Positions 10,101 to 17,314 of a stretch of 33,513 nucleotides of DNA are shown one piece after another. The notes under the pieces are model-generated. The model ran no database searches, had not been told where the DNA came from, and saw only the letters and a program-made list of their open reading frames with translations. The DNA is from Flavobacteriales bacterium UBA6049 (GTDB lineage: Bacteria; Bacteroidota; Bacteroidia; Flavobacteriales_G; Salibacteraceae), in contig DIYR01000111.1 of assembly GCA_002429085.1 (NCBI GenBank), positions 1-33,513 on the forward strand. The letters are read 5' to 3'. How positions within the stretch are numbered: position 1 is the stretch's first letter; every line of letters starts with the position of its first letter. The position numbers and the translations under genes were made by a program.

Positions 10101-11570
10101 GACTTGATATGTTCTTCCTCGGTAGGTATATTGATAGGATACGGCTAATACTTGGTTTGGCTGTAGTTGTTGATTAACACTAATGAAACCCAATTGTGGG
10201 TGGACATAATATTCTGATTCTTCTAGTTTTCTAGCCAACCCTACTTTGTGGTAATCTACTCTAGGCACATAACCTTGTCCATCTAAAGCTGGACTTGCAC
10301 CTAAAAACCCTCTTACTGCACCTTGGTTAGCCACATCAGCATAAAGTGAGTTCACATTATTATCCGCAATTCCTTGCATTGACGGATTAATGGTGATATT
10401 TCCAAGTCCATTTTTATTGTAGAGATCTTCTTCTTTCCCCTCTCCTAAATCTTGAAAAGCAATGATATCTCGGGTATTCTCCACCATGTTATTGGTATTA
10501 GTTACCCAAACCTCTAATCGTGTAATGTTAATTCCACTATTAACGTATGGAGGCGAAGCAGTAGCTTCCTCATAGTTATCTCTAAAGAAGTGTCCTAAGA
10601 AAAAGTGCTTATTATTTTCATAACTATCTACATCTATCTCAAATTCTGTGATTTGAGCTCCGCCTTGCACTTCAATTTCTTGACGTTGACCACGCTGTTG
10701 AGATACAATTGTAGTTACGTCTAATCTCCCAAACTTTAGCTTAGTCTTAATCCCAAATAAACTCTGAGAACCATTAATCAACTGACTATTCAGTGGGAGA
10801 GATACATTACCCGCTTCTATTTTCTGAATAATCTCATCTTCATAGCCCGTGTAATCTACTTTTACCTGATTCTCAAAATCAAAAGTAGCCTCAGTGTTGT
10901 AATTAGTAGTTAATCGCAGTTTATCTCCAATATTTCCAATAACGTTTAACTGAATTCGCTGATCAAAATCAAACACCGTAATCCTACGTTGCTGAAGTGG
11001 AATTGCTGGATTATCCGTTCTAGAGGTATTCACCCCAAACACCAATTCGGCTGAACCCGATGGGCGAATATCGATAGTATTACCTCCAAAAATCCTATCA
11101 AATAATTGATTATCAACTTTAATTGGAGGAACAGTGAAACCGTTTTGCTTATTGAATTCGTTTTCCGTGGCAACTTTACTTTTCCAATACTCTGATAAGG
11201 AATTATTGAATTCATAATCACTGTATTCGTCCAAGGTCATGTAGTTCTCAGGACGATAATCTAATCCTTCTCCTAAAGACTGCTTATAAAAGTAGTTTCC
11301 TGTAACAGGATCATATATAAGCTCTTTTTTAACGTTTTCTGGGTCTTCTAAATCAAAACGATTTTCGGATTGATTAAACGGTGTTTGAGACTGATCTTCA
11401 ATCGGATACTTCAGTTTAATATCGTTGGAGTCAGTATCTGTGGAGTCTAGCATAAAGTCCATACCATCTCCATTACGCAATGAGGGACGTATAGAAAACA
11501 CCTGCCTCATTGGGCTAAAGAGCAAAAGTGCCAAGGCAAATGCGATATGAACGGTAAATCGCGTCTTCAA
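4176..11570 (-). CDS. sprA: T9SS outer-membrane translocon protein SprA
   Basis: SprA (Sov in Porphyromonas) forms the giant beta-barrel channel through which T9SS cargo crosses the outer membrane, and is needed for gliding in flavobacteria. The 2464-residue length matches the family (about 2400-2500). After a signal peptide (about 1-26) come SprA N-terminal-type segments, for example FGVNTSRTDNPAIPLQQRRI and LRLTTNYNTEATFDFENQVK near residues 180-240. A long array of barrel strands runs to the end, which finishes in an aromatic/polar beta pattern (VGFSVRFTISG). A very basic, lysine-rich insertion lies at about residues 1935-1975. The start is TTG at 11570; it is the only common start codon that keeps the signal peptide, since the next ATG (residue 21) would remove it. 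The gene begins 23 bases after ruvA, so it is likely co-transcribed with maeB and ruvA. Three T9SS cargo proteins are encoded downstream in this window. Confidence 0.97.
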   Translation of the reverse strand: MKTRFTVHIAFALALLLFSPMRQVFSIRPSLRNGDGMDFMLDSTDTDSNDIKLKYPIEDQSQTPFNQSENRFDLEDPENVKKELIYDPVTGNYFYKQSLGEGLDYRPENYMTLDEYSDYEFNNSLSEYWKSKVATENEFNKQNGFTVPPIKVDNQLFDRIFGGNTIDIRPSGSAELVFGVNTSRTDNPAIPLQQRRITVFDFDQRIQLNVIGNIGDKLRLTTNYNTEATFDFENQVKVDYTGYEDEIIQKIEAGNVSLPLNSQLINGSQSLFGIKTKLKFGRLDVTTIVSQQRGQRQEIEVQGGAQITEFEIDVDSYENNKHFFLGHFFRDNYEEATASPPYVNSGINITRLEVWVTNTNNMVENTRDIIAFQDLGEGKEEDLYNKNGLGNITINPSMQGIADNNVNSLYADVANQGAVRGFLGASPALDGQGYVPRVDYHKVGLARKLEESEYYVHPQLGFISVNQQLQPNQVLAVSYQYTYRGRTYQVGEFSTDIQEGQALYSKMLKSTQLNTNYPMWDLMMKNVYSLGAYQVQSQDFRLDIWYLDRERGIETNFLPEGPEDVNGRPLIQVVGLDRLDVNNNPRQDGIFDFLTTNDQFVPTINPQNGRIYFPTLEPFGRTLRERLQDPTLGNKYAFDSLYTNTQVNAQVRYPDKNRFTIKGQYQSSSSNEISLNALNVPEGSVRVTAGGRTLQENVDYTVDYTLGRVKIINQGLLESGTPVKISLESNAFFNIQQKTLIGSRFDYKINEDFVVGGTIMNLTERPLTQKVNVGEEPMSNTIWGVDGSYRTESPFLTRMVDKIPLIDTKEKSTIQASGEFAQLIPGHNKAIGDEGVSYIDDFEGSQSVIDLRSIQYWTHASIPQGQPDLFPEASLTNNIASGFNRSKLAWYNIDPSFWRNDQRTPSHIQNDPEMQSNHFMREVPLNEVFPNRQAANFQLQNVVTLDMAYYPSEKGPYNYDVNGFDDGGTRYGFGVEEDGSLSRPETRWAGVQREITQQDFQDANIEYIQFWVMDPFNEDYQELTNASGDNGRLYFNLGTVSEDVQKDGQMMYENLLPNSASDITTEQFTSAFGRFTPGQSYVYGFDNDPDARQYQDVGLDGLRTSEEQVFFSDYVSNLAAAAPNADPNLLDDPSQDNFRFYLEGAFDSEQADILTRYKNFNNPDGNSPINDGGGNTAVGSTRPNVEDINQDNNLDEAESYWQYSVDFSPEQVNESNVGNNYIVDVQQTSRNTPDGRSRDINWYLFRIPISDGEAIGDISDFRSIRFMRMFMQGFENPIVLRFARLELVRGEWRRYDGSLENPGDFIQGDESTEFVVEAVNIEENSDKQPVNYVIPPDIEREINVGTTNLQQLNEQSLSVGVCGLKDGDARAAFRNVDLDLRNYGKIKMFVHGESADQANPLEDDELRVFVRLGTDFTDNYYEYEIPLKITEPGSYSNESDAARREVWPTANNIEIDFKRLQAAKTRRNRESISNPSQVNNRTRYAYRDGKATVYVVGNPNLSTLKNIMLGVRNPKAGVNGDDDGSDKCAEVWFNELRLTDFDQSTGWAAVAQVTTQLADLATVSMSGAMSTPGWGQLEDKVSDRQRETIQQFDFSANMDLGKFLPKESGVKIPMYVGYSEYVSKPQFAPLSPDIEFDDFVEESYPDKEQQDSVRRVQETRQIRRSINFTNVRKERTNKEKKPQFYDISNFSTTLSYSEDFKRDFNTEYNTTKNYRGGLNYNFTTTPKNYKPFSKMKPFRKSKYLRLIRDFNFYLMPKQYSFSTEMNRMYNEQKIRNNQPGITAETLPFYNKSFDWNRTYSLRWDLARALKMDFSASNRALVEEPDGPVNKDLYRDEYEVWKDSVWSNISNFGTNMQYNHRINLTYNVPLNKIPATDWINSNVRYTGTYNWDRAPFAADSLGNTIQNSQQWQVNGTFNFTSLYNKVKFLREVNRKSRLNASKKAREKRDKDKTAKKDENAVSDSTDTKKKRDKNEMTIVDHTAKFLMMIKNGSASYSLNRGILLPGYNEGHNVLGMNPSFSAPGFGFIIGQQENFGEDNLDYLDYAQSRDWLVREMAFNNMYSQTYSERANFRLNIEPIKDLRVDLTADWNYSENYSAYNRYYDTLTVFQPDGTFDRFIEDGFFRESPITTGNFSKSFNTIRTAFNTDSDDYINDAFEQFSANREVISRRLSDKNEASDGLYENDSIDYEGTYYEGYGPTHPDVLIPAFLAAYSGKNASSQKLDVFDKIPLPNWRITYTGLSKLKPLKKYFKNVTISHAYKSVYSVSSFTSNIDYRDNNDDGLPDIKDPVTNANFIPEYNYQVVTIRESFSPLFNIDMTWNNSLITKVEFKRDRTLSLSLTNAQVTEVRGNEYVIGLGYNFKQIPLPFTLKSKRNKIQSDLRTRADFSIRDNYTVLRKLDTDIRPNEPTGGQRVFSIKLTADYSLSNQLNIRFFFDRVMTTPRISLSFPTANTNVGFSVRFTISG

Positions 11571-11593
11571 TCCAATTAGTATAACTAGCTCTC

Positions 11594-12175
11594 TTAGAGC
11601 TTTTTCAATGCTGCTTTAATGAGTTCTTCTACACCTGATTCTGGATCTTTTTTAATCAATGAATCAAGTACCTTATTGGCATTTGTACGGTCAAATCCTA
11701 AAGCAACCAGAGCACTTAACGATTCTGTTTTTGCCGTATTGTGTGATGGCACCACTATTTCTGCAACTCCATCGCCTTTTGCCAACTTATCTCTCAAATC
11801 TAGAATGACACGTTGAGCTGTTTTAGCTCCAATCCCTTTAACGGATTTCAGTGTGTTCACATCATCATTCATGATAGCATTTCGGACCTCATCTGGTGAT
11901 AATGAAGAAAGCATCATTTGAGCTGTAGCCGTTCCTATTCCAGAAACAGTGATAAGTTGACGGAAAACATTTCGTTCGTCTCTAGAACCAAATCCATATA
12001 AATTATGCGCATCTTCTTTTACCTGAAAATGAATAAGAACTTTTACCAGTTCTTCATCTCCTAATGCACTGTAGGTGTTTAGTGAAATATTTACGAAATA
12101 CCCCACCCCATTACAATCTATCACAACATAGGATGGTGTTTTTTCTACTAATCTACCTTTTAGGTATTCAATCAT
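11594..12175 (-). CDS. ruvA: Holliday junction branch migration protein RuvA
   Basis: Tetrameric protein that binds Holliday junctions and loads the RuvB motor. The 193-residue product has an N-terminal OB-fold (MIEYLKGRLVEKTPSYVVID), two helix-hairpin-helix motifs (VSGIG at 77-81 and VKGIG at 112-116) and the C-terminal RuvB-contacting domain (about 148-193, LSALVALGFDR). The start overlaps the last 8 bases of maeB, indicating translational coupling. ruvB is encoded 12 kb away in the same window with queG rather than beside ruvA. Confidence 0.97.
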   Translation of the reverse strand: MIEYLKGRLVEKTPSYVVIDCNGVGYFVNISLNTYSALGDEELVKVLIHFQVKEDAHNLYGFGSRDERNVFRQLITVSGIGTATAQMMLSSLSPDEVRNAIMNDDVNTLKSVKGIGAKTAQRVILDLRDKLAKGDGVAEIVVPSHNTAKTESLSALVALGFDRTNANKVLDSLIKKDPESGVEELIKAALKKL

Positions 12176-14438
12176 CGTTGTTTAAGCTTTGAGCCTGCAC
12201 GGCTGCTATGGATACCATGTTTACGATTTCTCTTACTGAGCTTCCAAGTTGCAAAACTTGAAACGTTTTTTTCATTCCCAATAGAACAGGACCAATAGAA
12301 TCTACTGTACCCATTTGTTGAATCAATTTGTAAGCAATATTTCCAGCTGACAAATTCGGGAATATGAGGGTATTCACTTTTTTATCAACTAAATGAGAGA
12401 ATGGGAAAACTTCTTTCATCAGGTCACGATCAAGCGCAAAATTAGCCTGTACCTCACCATCTACTAAAATCTCTGGATGTTCATGGTGTAAACGCTCAAC
12501 TGCTTTAGACATTAACCTTGCTTCATCACCATTACTAGATCCAAAGTTTGAATAAGAAAGCATTGCAATTCTTGGCTGAATCTTCAGTCGTTTCACTTTT
12601 TCATGAACTAAAACTGTAATATCAACTAAATCTTCAACAGTTGGATGGAAGTTAATTGTTGTATCAGCTAAGAATAATGGTCCTTGTTTGGTGATGAGAA
12701 TATACATCCCTGCTAATTTGCTTACGTGATCTTCTTTTCCAATCACTTGTAAAGCAGGACGAATTGAGGCTGGGTAATTCCTAGTCAATCCTGAAATTGC
12801 AGCATCGGCATGGCCCGCTTCAACCATTGCTGCGGCAAAATAGTTTCGCTCTCGCATGAATCGGTGTGCCTCAGACTGTGTAATCCCTCTTCTTTTGCGC
12901 TTTTCATATAATATGTCTCCATATTCTTCTAGACGCGATTGATTTTCAGCACTTCGAGGATCAATTAGTTCCAAATGCGAAATATCAATTCTATTCTCTT
13001 CTGCAATAGATTTGATTTTATCTGCTTTACCCAACAAGATTGGAACTCCAATTCCATCATCATGAATAATTTGAGCAGCCTTCAACGTTTTATAGTTATC
13101 AGCCTCTGCAAATACGATACGTTGTTTATCCGCTTTTGCTTTTTGCATAATGCTTTTAACCAACTTATCATCATTACCCATGCGTTTATTCAACTGATCA
13201 CGATAAGCAGACCAATTAGTAATGTTTGCACGAGCTACACCCGATTCCATAGCTGCTTTTGCTACAGCTGGGGCAACAGTCGTTATCAATCGATAATCTA
13301 GCGGTTTTGGAATAATATAATCTCTACCAAATTGTAGGCTTCTAACATTGTACGCCTCATTCACCTCCTCTGGAACTGGTTCTTTAGCCAATTTCGCCAA
13401 GGCATGAACAGCAGCAATCTTCATTTCTTCATTGATGCTTTTCGCCATTACATCAAGTGCCCCTCTAAAGATAAATGGGAATCCAAGAACGTTATTTACC
13501 TGGTTGGGGTTATCACTGCGACCAGTTGCCATGATAATATCTTCACGAGCTGAAGTAGCCTCTTCATAGCTAATTTCAGGTTCTGGATTTGCTAACGCAA
13601 ATACAATAGGGTCGTTAGCCATACTCTGAACCATCGCTTTAGAAACGATATTTCCGCGTGAAAGACCTAGAAACACATCTGCATTCTTTAATGCATCTTC
13701 TAATGTTCTATGCTCAGTATCAATAGCAAATTGTTCTTTTTGAGCGTTTAGATCTTCTCGATGCGTTCCTATTACACCTTTACTATCCAGCATAACAATG
13801 TTCTTCGCACCTAACGACCGGTAAAGCGAAGCACATGAAATTGCAGAAGCCCCTGCCCCATTCACTACAATTCGAACCTCGTCAATTCTTTTATTTGCCA
13901 ACTCTAATGCATTGATCAATGCAGCAGCAGAAATAATTGCCGTTCCATGCTGATCATCATGCATGATTGGAATATCTAACTCCTCCTTTAACCTTCTTTC
14001 TATCTCAAAAGCTTCAGGAGCTTTAATGTCTTCTAAGTTTATTCCTCCAAAGGTCGGGGCAATATTCTTTACTGTGCGAACGAACTCGTCAATATCAGTT
14101 GCATCTACCTCAATATCAAACACATCAATATCTGCAAAGATCTTAAACAGCAATCCCTTGCCCTCCATTACTGGCTTAGATGCTTCAGGACCTATATCTC
14201 CCAACCCAAGAACCGCAGTTCCATTAGAAATAACGGCCACTAAGTTTCCTTTTGCCGTATATCTATATACATCAGAAGGATTTTTAGCTATTTCGTTACA
14301 TGGTTCAGCAACTCCTGGTGAGTATGCTAAAGACAGGTCACGTTGAGTACTGTATGGTTTAGATGGTATGACTTCAACCTTTCCTGGCCTGCCATTCTCG
14401 TGATACTCTAGTGCCTCTTCTTTTCTAATTTTTATCAT
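12168..14438 (-). CDS. maeB: NADP-dependent malic enzyme with phosphotransacetylase-like domain
   Basis: Converts malate to pyruvate and CO2 with reduction of NAD(P), feeding pyruvate and reductant from the TCA cycle. The 756-residue protein is the long MaeB type. The N-terminal malic-enzyme part (about 1-425) has SPGVAEPCNEI, the metal-binding region LEDIKAPEAFEIE (135-147) and HDDQHGTAII (160-169), and a dinucleotide-binding GAGASAI (194-200). The C-terminal domain (about 428-756) resembles phosphate acetyltransferase, which in MaeB usually serves allosteric control by acetyl-CoA rather than catalysis. ATG at 14438 is well placed. It is divergent from the sirtuin gene (94 bases between starts), so promoters for both strands must lie there, though I cannot identify a convincing -33/-7 pair. 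Confidence 0.96.
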   Translation of the reverse strand: MIKIRKEEALEYHENGRPGKVEVIPSKPYSTQRDLSLAYSPGVAEPCNEIAKNPSDVYRYTAKGNLVAVISNGTAVLGLGDIGPEASKPVMEGKGLLFKIFADIDVFDIEVDATDIDEFVRTVKNIAPTFGGINLEDIKAPEAFEIERRLKEELDIPIMHDDQHGTAIISAAALINALELANKRIDEVRIVVNGAGASAISCASLYRSLGAKNIVMLDSKGVIGTHREDLNAQKEQFAIDTEHRTLEDALKNADVFLGLSRGNIVSKAMVQSMANDPIVFALANPEPEISYEEATSAREDIIMATGRSDNPNQVNNVLGFPFIFRGALDVMAKSINEEMKIAAVHALAKLAKEPVPEEVNEAYNVRSLQFGRDYIIPKPLDYRLITTVAPAVAKAAMESGVARANITNWSAYRDQLNKRMGNDDKLVKSIMQKAKADKQRIVFAEADNYKTLKAAQIIHDDGIGVPILLGKADKIKSIAEENRIDISHLELIDPRSAENQSRLEEYGDILYEKRKRRGITQSEAHRFMRERNYFAAAMVEAGHADAAISGLTRNYPASIRPALQVIGKEDHVSKLAGMYILITKQGPLFLADTTINFHPTVEDLVDITVLVHEKVKRLKIQPRIAMLSYSNFGSSNGDEARLMSKAVERLHHEHPEILVDGEVQANFALDRDLMKEVFPFSHLVDKKVNTLIFPNLSAGNIAYKLIQQMGTVDSIGPVLLGMKKTFQVLQLGSSVREIVNMVSIAAVQAQSLNNDD

Positions 14439-14532
14439 GTGTTACCCCCTGATCAAAAAGTCGGTAAAAATAGTAATTTCATCAGGGCATATCGGAGACG
14501 ATGTTCCATTTTGCGTAAGCTTAATAGAGATC

Positions 14533-15222
14533 ATGAAAAAAAAGAAGATTGTTGTTTTTAGTGGATCAGGAATGAGTGCCGAAAGTGGGCTAAAAACCTT
14601 CAGGGATTCCGGAGGGTTATGGGAAGAGTATCGAATTGAAGAAGTAGCCACTCCAGAAGCTTGGGCTTCAAATCCTTCCTTGGTATTAGAATTCTATAAT
14701 AAAAGAAGGGCTCAAGCTCATACTGCTCTACCAAATAGCGCGCATCATGCTATTGCGAAACTTGAGATTGAGTACGATGTTCAAGTCATCACCCAAAATG
14801 TGGATGATTTACATGAACGAGCAGGTTCTACTCGTGTACTCCATTTGCATGGAGAATTGGACAAAGTAAGAAGTATTCTGAACCCTTCTTTTATTCAAAA
14901 AATGAATGGAAAACCAATTGAACTTGGAGACATTTGTGATCAAGGTGGGCAACTAAGACCACATATTGTTTGGTTTGGAGAAGAAGTCCCTGCAATGGAT
15001 GAAGCTATTGAAATCGTAAATAATTCTGATGTCCTCATTGTAATAGGAACATCCCTCCAAGTATACCCTGCAGCTGGTCTAGTGTATGCTCTTCAAGAGT
15101 CATGCCATGGGTTCTACATTGATCCAAATGCCAGAGAAGCAGAACTTCCTAGTAACTTTCATTCAATTTCATCTACAGCAAGTGAAGGCATTCAACAGAT
15201 TATTCAAGAAAAGCTACTTTAA
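14533..15222 (+). CDS. SIR2-family NAD-dependent protein deacylase lacking the zinc tetrad
   Basis: Sirtuin that would remove acyl groups from lysine using NAD. From the ATG at 14533 (229 residues) it has the NAD site GSGMSAESGLKTFRD (11-25), TQNVDDLH (87-94), the catalytic His106 in HLHGEL, and GTSLQVYPAAGL (172-183). Tyr55 and Arg58 (FYNKRRAQ) match the YxxR pair that gives SIRT5 and CobB preference for succinyl or malonyl groups. The zinc-binding four-cysteine module is absent: between His106 and the RPHIVWFGE motif only one cysteine (135) remains. I recall the same loss in other Bacteroidota sirtuins. The frame is open upstream to 14437, but the family start is MKKKKIVVFSGSG. The gene ends 33 bases before the first Omp28-like gene, so co-transcription is possible. 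Confidence 0.93.
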   Translation: MKKKKIVVFSGSGMSAESGLKTFRDSGGLWEEYRIEEVATPEAWASNPSLVLEFYNKRRAQAHTALPNSAHHAIAKLEIEYDVQVITQNVDDLHERAGSTRVLHLHGELDKVRSILNPSFIQKMNGKPIELGDICDQGGQLRPHIVWFGEEVPAMDEAIEIVNNSDVLIVIGTSLQVYPAAGLVYALQESCHGFYIDPNAREAELPSNFHSISSTASEGIQQIIQEKLL

Positions 15223-15255
15223 AAACAGCTATATTCACCCAACCAATTAAAATCC

Positions 15256-17202
15256 ATGAAGTATACGTTTACCCTCGCAGCCTTAATTATTTCAGCTTTG
15301 AGTTTCAGTCAAGTTACTCGAAATGTGCTAGTAGAACACTTTACAAGTAATAATAGTTTACCAAGCGCTTCTCAAAACCCTCTCTTTTATGGTTCTATTA
15401 TAGATCCCAATATTGGAGATGTAATACATATTGCTTACCACAAACAAGGTGGGGATATTTTTGGAGATGCTGATCCTTCTGGTGTTAATGGAAGACAAAC
15501 GAGATATGGTTCTACAAATATTCCTTTTGCCACTATGAGTGGGCGGATTCCTGATAATAGTAATACAAGTGGAGGGAATTGGCTTACCTATCCAGGCGCA
15601 CCTACTGGTTTTACACAAACAGCTATAGATAATGAGTTATTGAACAATTCTGATGTCTCAATTAAGGTTACCCAATCATTTAATAGCGACTTTTCTTTTT
15701 TAAATATTCGATGTGTGGTAATGAACGAAACATCTGGTGCTATAAACATGGCTAGTCAGACTCTTTATATATCGTTAGTTACAGAAACACTAAACTACAG
15801 CACTGCTCCAAATTCGAATGGTGAAACCTATTTCAGAAATACCCATAGGGGGTTTGTACCTGACGAGAATGGAACTGCTCTGAATGGTTCTCTAGCTGCT
15901 GGGGACTCTATCGTACTTACTTTCCAAGAGGCGACATCAACTGATTGGATTGACCTATCTGAAGTAAAAACAGTAGCCTTTATTCAAAACAATTCTACAG
16001 ATGAAATTATTCAGGCAGGAGAAAGCAATACCCCTTCTATTGGTTCTTCTATCGATTTAACACTAGAAGATGCTACAACATATTCGAGCGATTTTTGTAG
16101 TTCTACAATTACTCCTGTAATCACGGTAACCAACTCTTCAAATGGGACTGTGGATAGTGTTGAAATATCCATAACAGTAAATGGTATATCTCAAAGCACA
16201 ACTTGGTTTGATTTACCAATTATTGGTGCAGGCCAAGAAAACGTGCAGCTAAGCTCAATTGCATTGGATACAGGTTCAAATGAAATTCAATACGAAATAA
16301 CTGACTCTAGAGGAGATATAGAAACAGATTATTCTAATAATAGCTTGCTCGTTTCACAACTACTTTACATTCCAGAAGATTTTGACGACTCTCCTTATAC
16401 ATTTGAATCAGATGCGATAGAGAACCTGCCAGAAAGAGGTTATTATAGAACCTATGCTACTTCTAATAATGCAAACATCTTGTATGTAGCAGATCAAAGC
16501 ATCTCAAGCTCTGTGAATCAATCTATTGGTGGTTTTGGCAATTCTGAAAACGCATTGGTTTTCGACTTCTTTAGTTCAGCTGAAGATGATGTAATTGAGT
16601 TTTTTCTTGAAGAAAATGGAGCCTCTATAATTGATGCAACTGCAACATTAAAACTAGATTATGCTTATGCGGAAAGACAAAATTCTGGAGATCGATTATT
16701 GATTATGTCATCCACTGATTGTGGAACGAGTTGGGATACCATTTTTGATGAACAAGGGTCTAGTCTTGCCACTACTAACAGTACGAATGGAAGATTTTGG
16801 CCAACAGCCACAGATTGGGATTCACTTGAGTTCAATTTTTCAATAGCTCCCCTCATCCGATTTGTAGGTTTATCTGAACGAAGAAACGCATTGTATATAG
16901 ACAACATTGTTATGGACTTTGTTCAAAGCAATGACTCTCAAGAAGATTATGCAAATGCAATTACCGTTTTCCCAAATCCGTTCAATGATTTGATCAATAT
17001 CAACTCTTCAGCTGAAAACATATCGATGCAAGAGTTAAAGTATACCATTTACGATTTGTCTGGAAGAATTGTATTAAGTGGAAATCTAATTTCTAACCAA
17101 AATACTGTTGAAGTTGGCCGTTTACACTCTGGAAGCTACCTCATACACGTAACGGATCGAGACAACCGATTCCATAAAGTAATCAATGTAATTAAATCGT
17201 AA
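15256..17202 (+). CDS. T9SS-exported Omp28-like protein with degenerate active site
   Basis: A 648-residue secreted multidomain protein. It has a signal peptide (about 1-19) and an Omp28-type thioredoxin-fold domain (about 22-260) opening VLVEHFTSNNSLPS; a later GSTNIPFATMSG matches the cis-proline segment of the paralogue downstream. The two catalytic cysteines are replaced by Ser34 and Ser37. A CARDB-like Ig domain follows (about 270-355, ending in the typical DYSNNS). Next is a jelly-roll 'choice-of-anchor' region (about 360-555) and a type A T9SS sorting domain (about 565-648: FPNPFNDLININSS, YDLSGRIV, SGSYLIHV). The sorting domain predicts export through SprA and surface attachment or release. 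Redox activity is unlikely; a binding or structural role is more plausible. Domain names are from pattern recognition, not a search. Confidence 0.85.
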   Translation: MKYTFTLAALIISALSFSQVTRNVLVEHFTSNNSLPSASQNPLFYGSIIDPNIGDVIHIAYHKQGGDIFGDADPSGVNGRQTRYGSTNIPFATMSGRIPDNSNTSGGNWLTYPGAPTGFTQTAIDNELLNNSDVSIKVTQSFNSDFSFLNIRCVVMNETSGAINMASQTLYISLVTETLNYSTAPNSNGETYFRNTHRGFVPDENGTALNGSLAAGDSIVLTFQEATSTDWIDLSEVKTVAFIQNNSTDEIIQAGESNTPSIGSSIDLTLEDATTYSSDFCSSTITPVITVTNSSNGTVDSVEISITVNGISQSTTWFDLPIIGAGQENVQLSSIALDTGSNEIQYEITDSRGDIETDYSNNSLLVSQLLYIPEDFDDSPYTFESDAIENLPERGYYRTYATSNNANILYVADQSISSSVNQSIGGFGNSENALVFDFFSSAEDDVIEFFLEENGASIIDATATLKLDYAYAERQNSGDRLLIMSSTDCGTSWDTIFDEQGSSLATTNSTNGRFWPTATDWDSLEFNFSIAPLIRFVGLSERRNALYIDNIVMDFVQSNDSQEDYANAITVFPNPFNDLININSSAENISMQELKYTIYDLSGRIVLSGNLISNQNTVEVGRLHSGSYLIHVTDRDNRFHKVINVIKS

Positions 17203-17314
17203 CCTAAGGAATAATAAATCAAATCTTAGCTATAAGGTATTGGGTTAAAACCTTTTCTTATTCAATAGAAATGTTAAATTTACCCAAACAAATTCTTATT
17301 TTAAATCTAAAACT

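Noticed and set aside
12975..13301. Plus-strand open frame of 108 codons
   Set aside because: It lies inside maeB, whose coding sequence is clear throughout; composition is typical of an antisense shadow.
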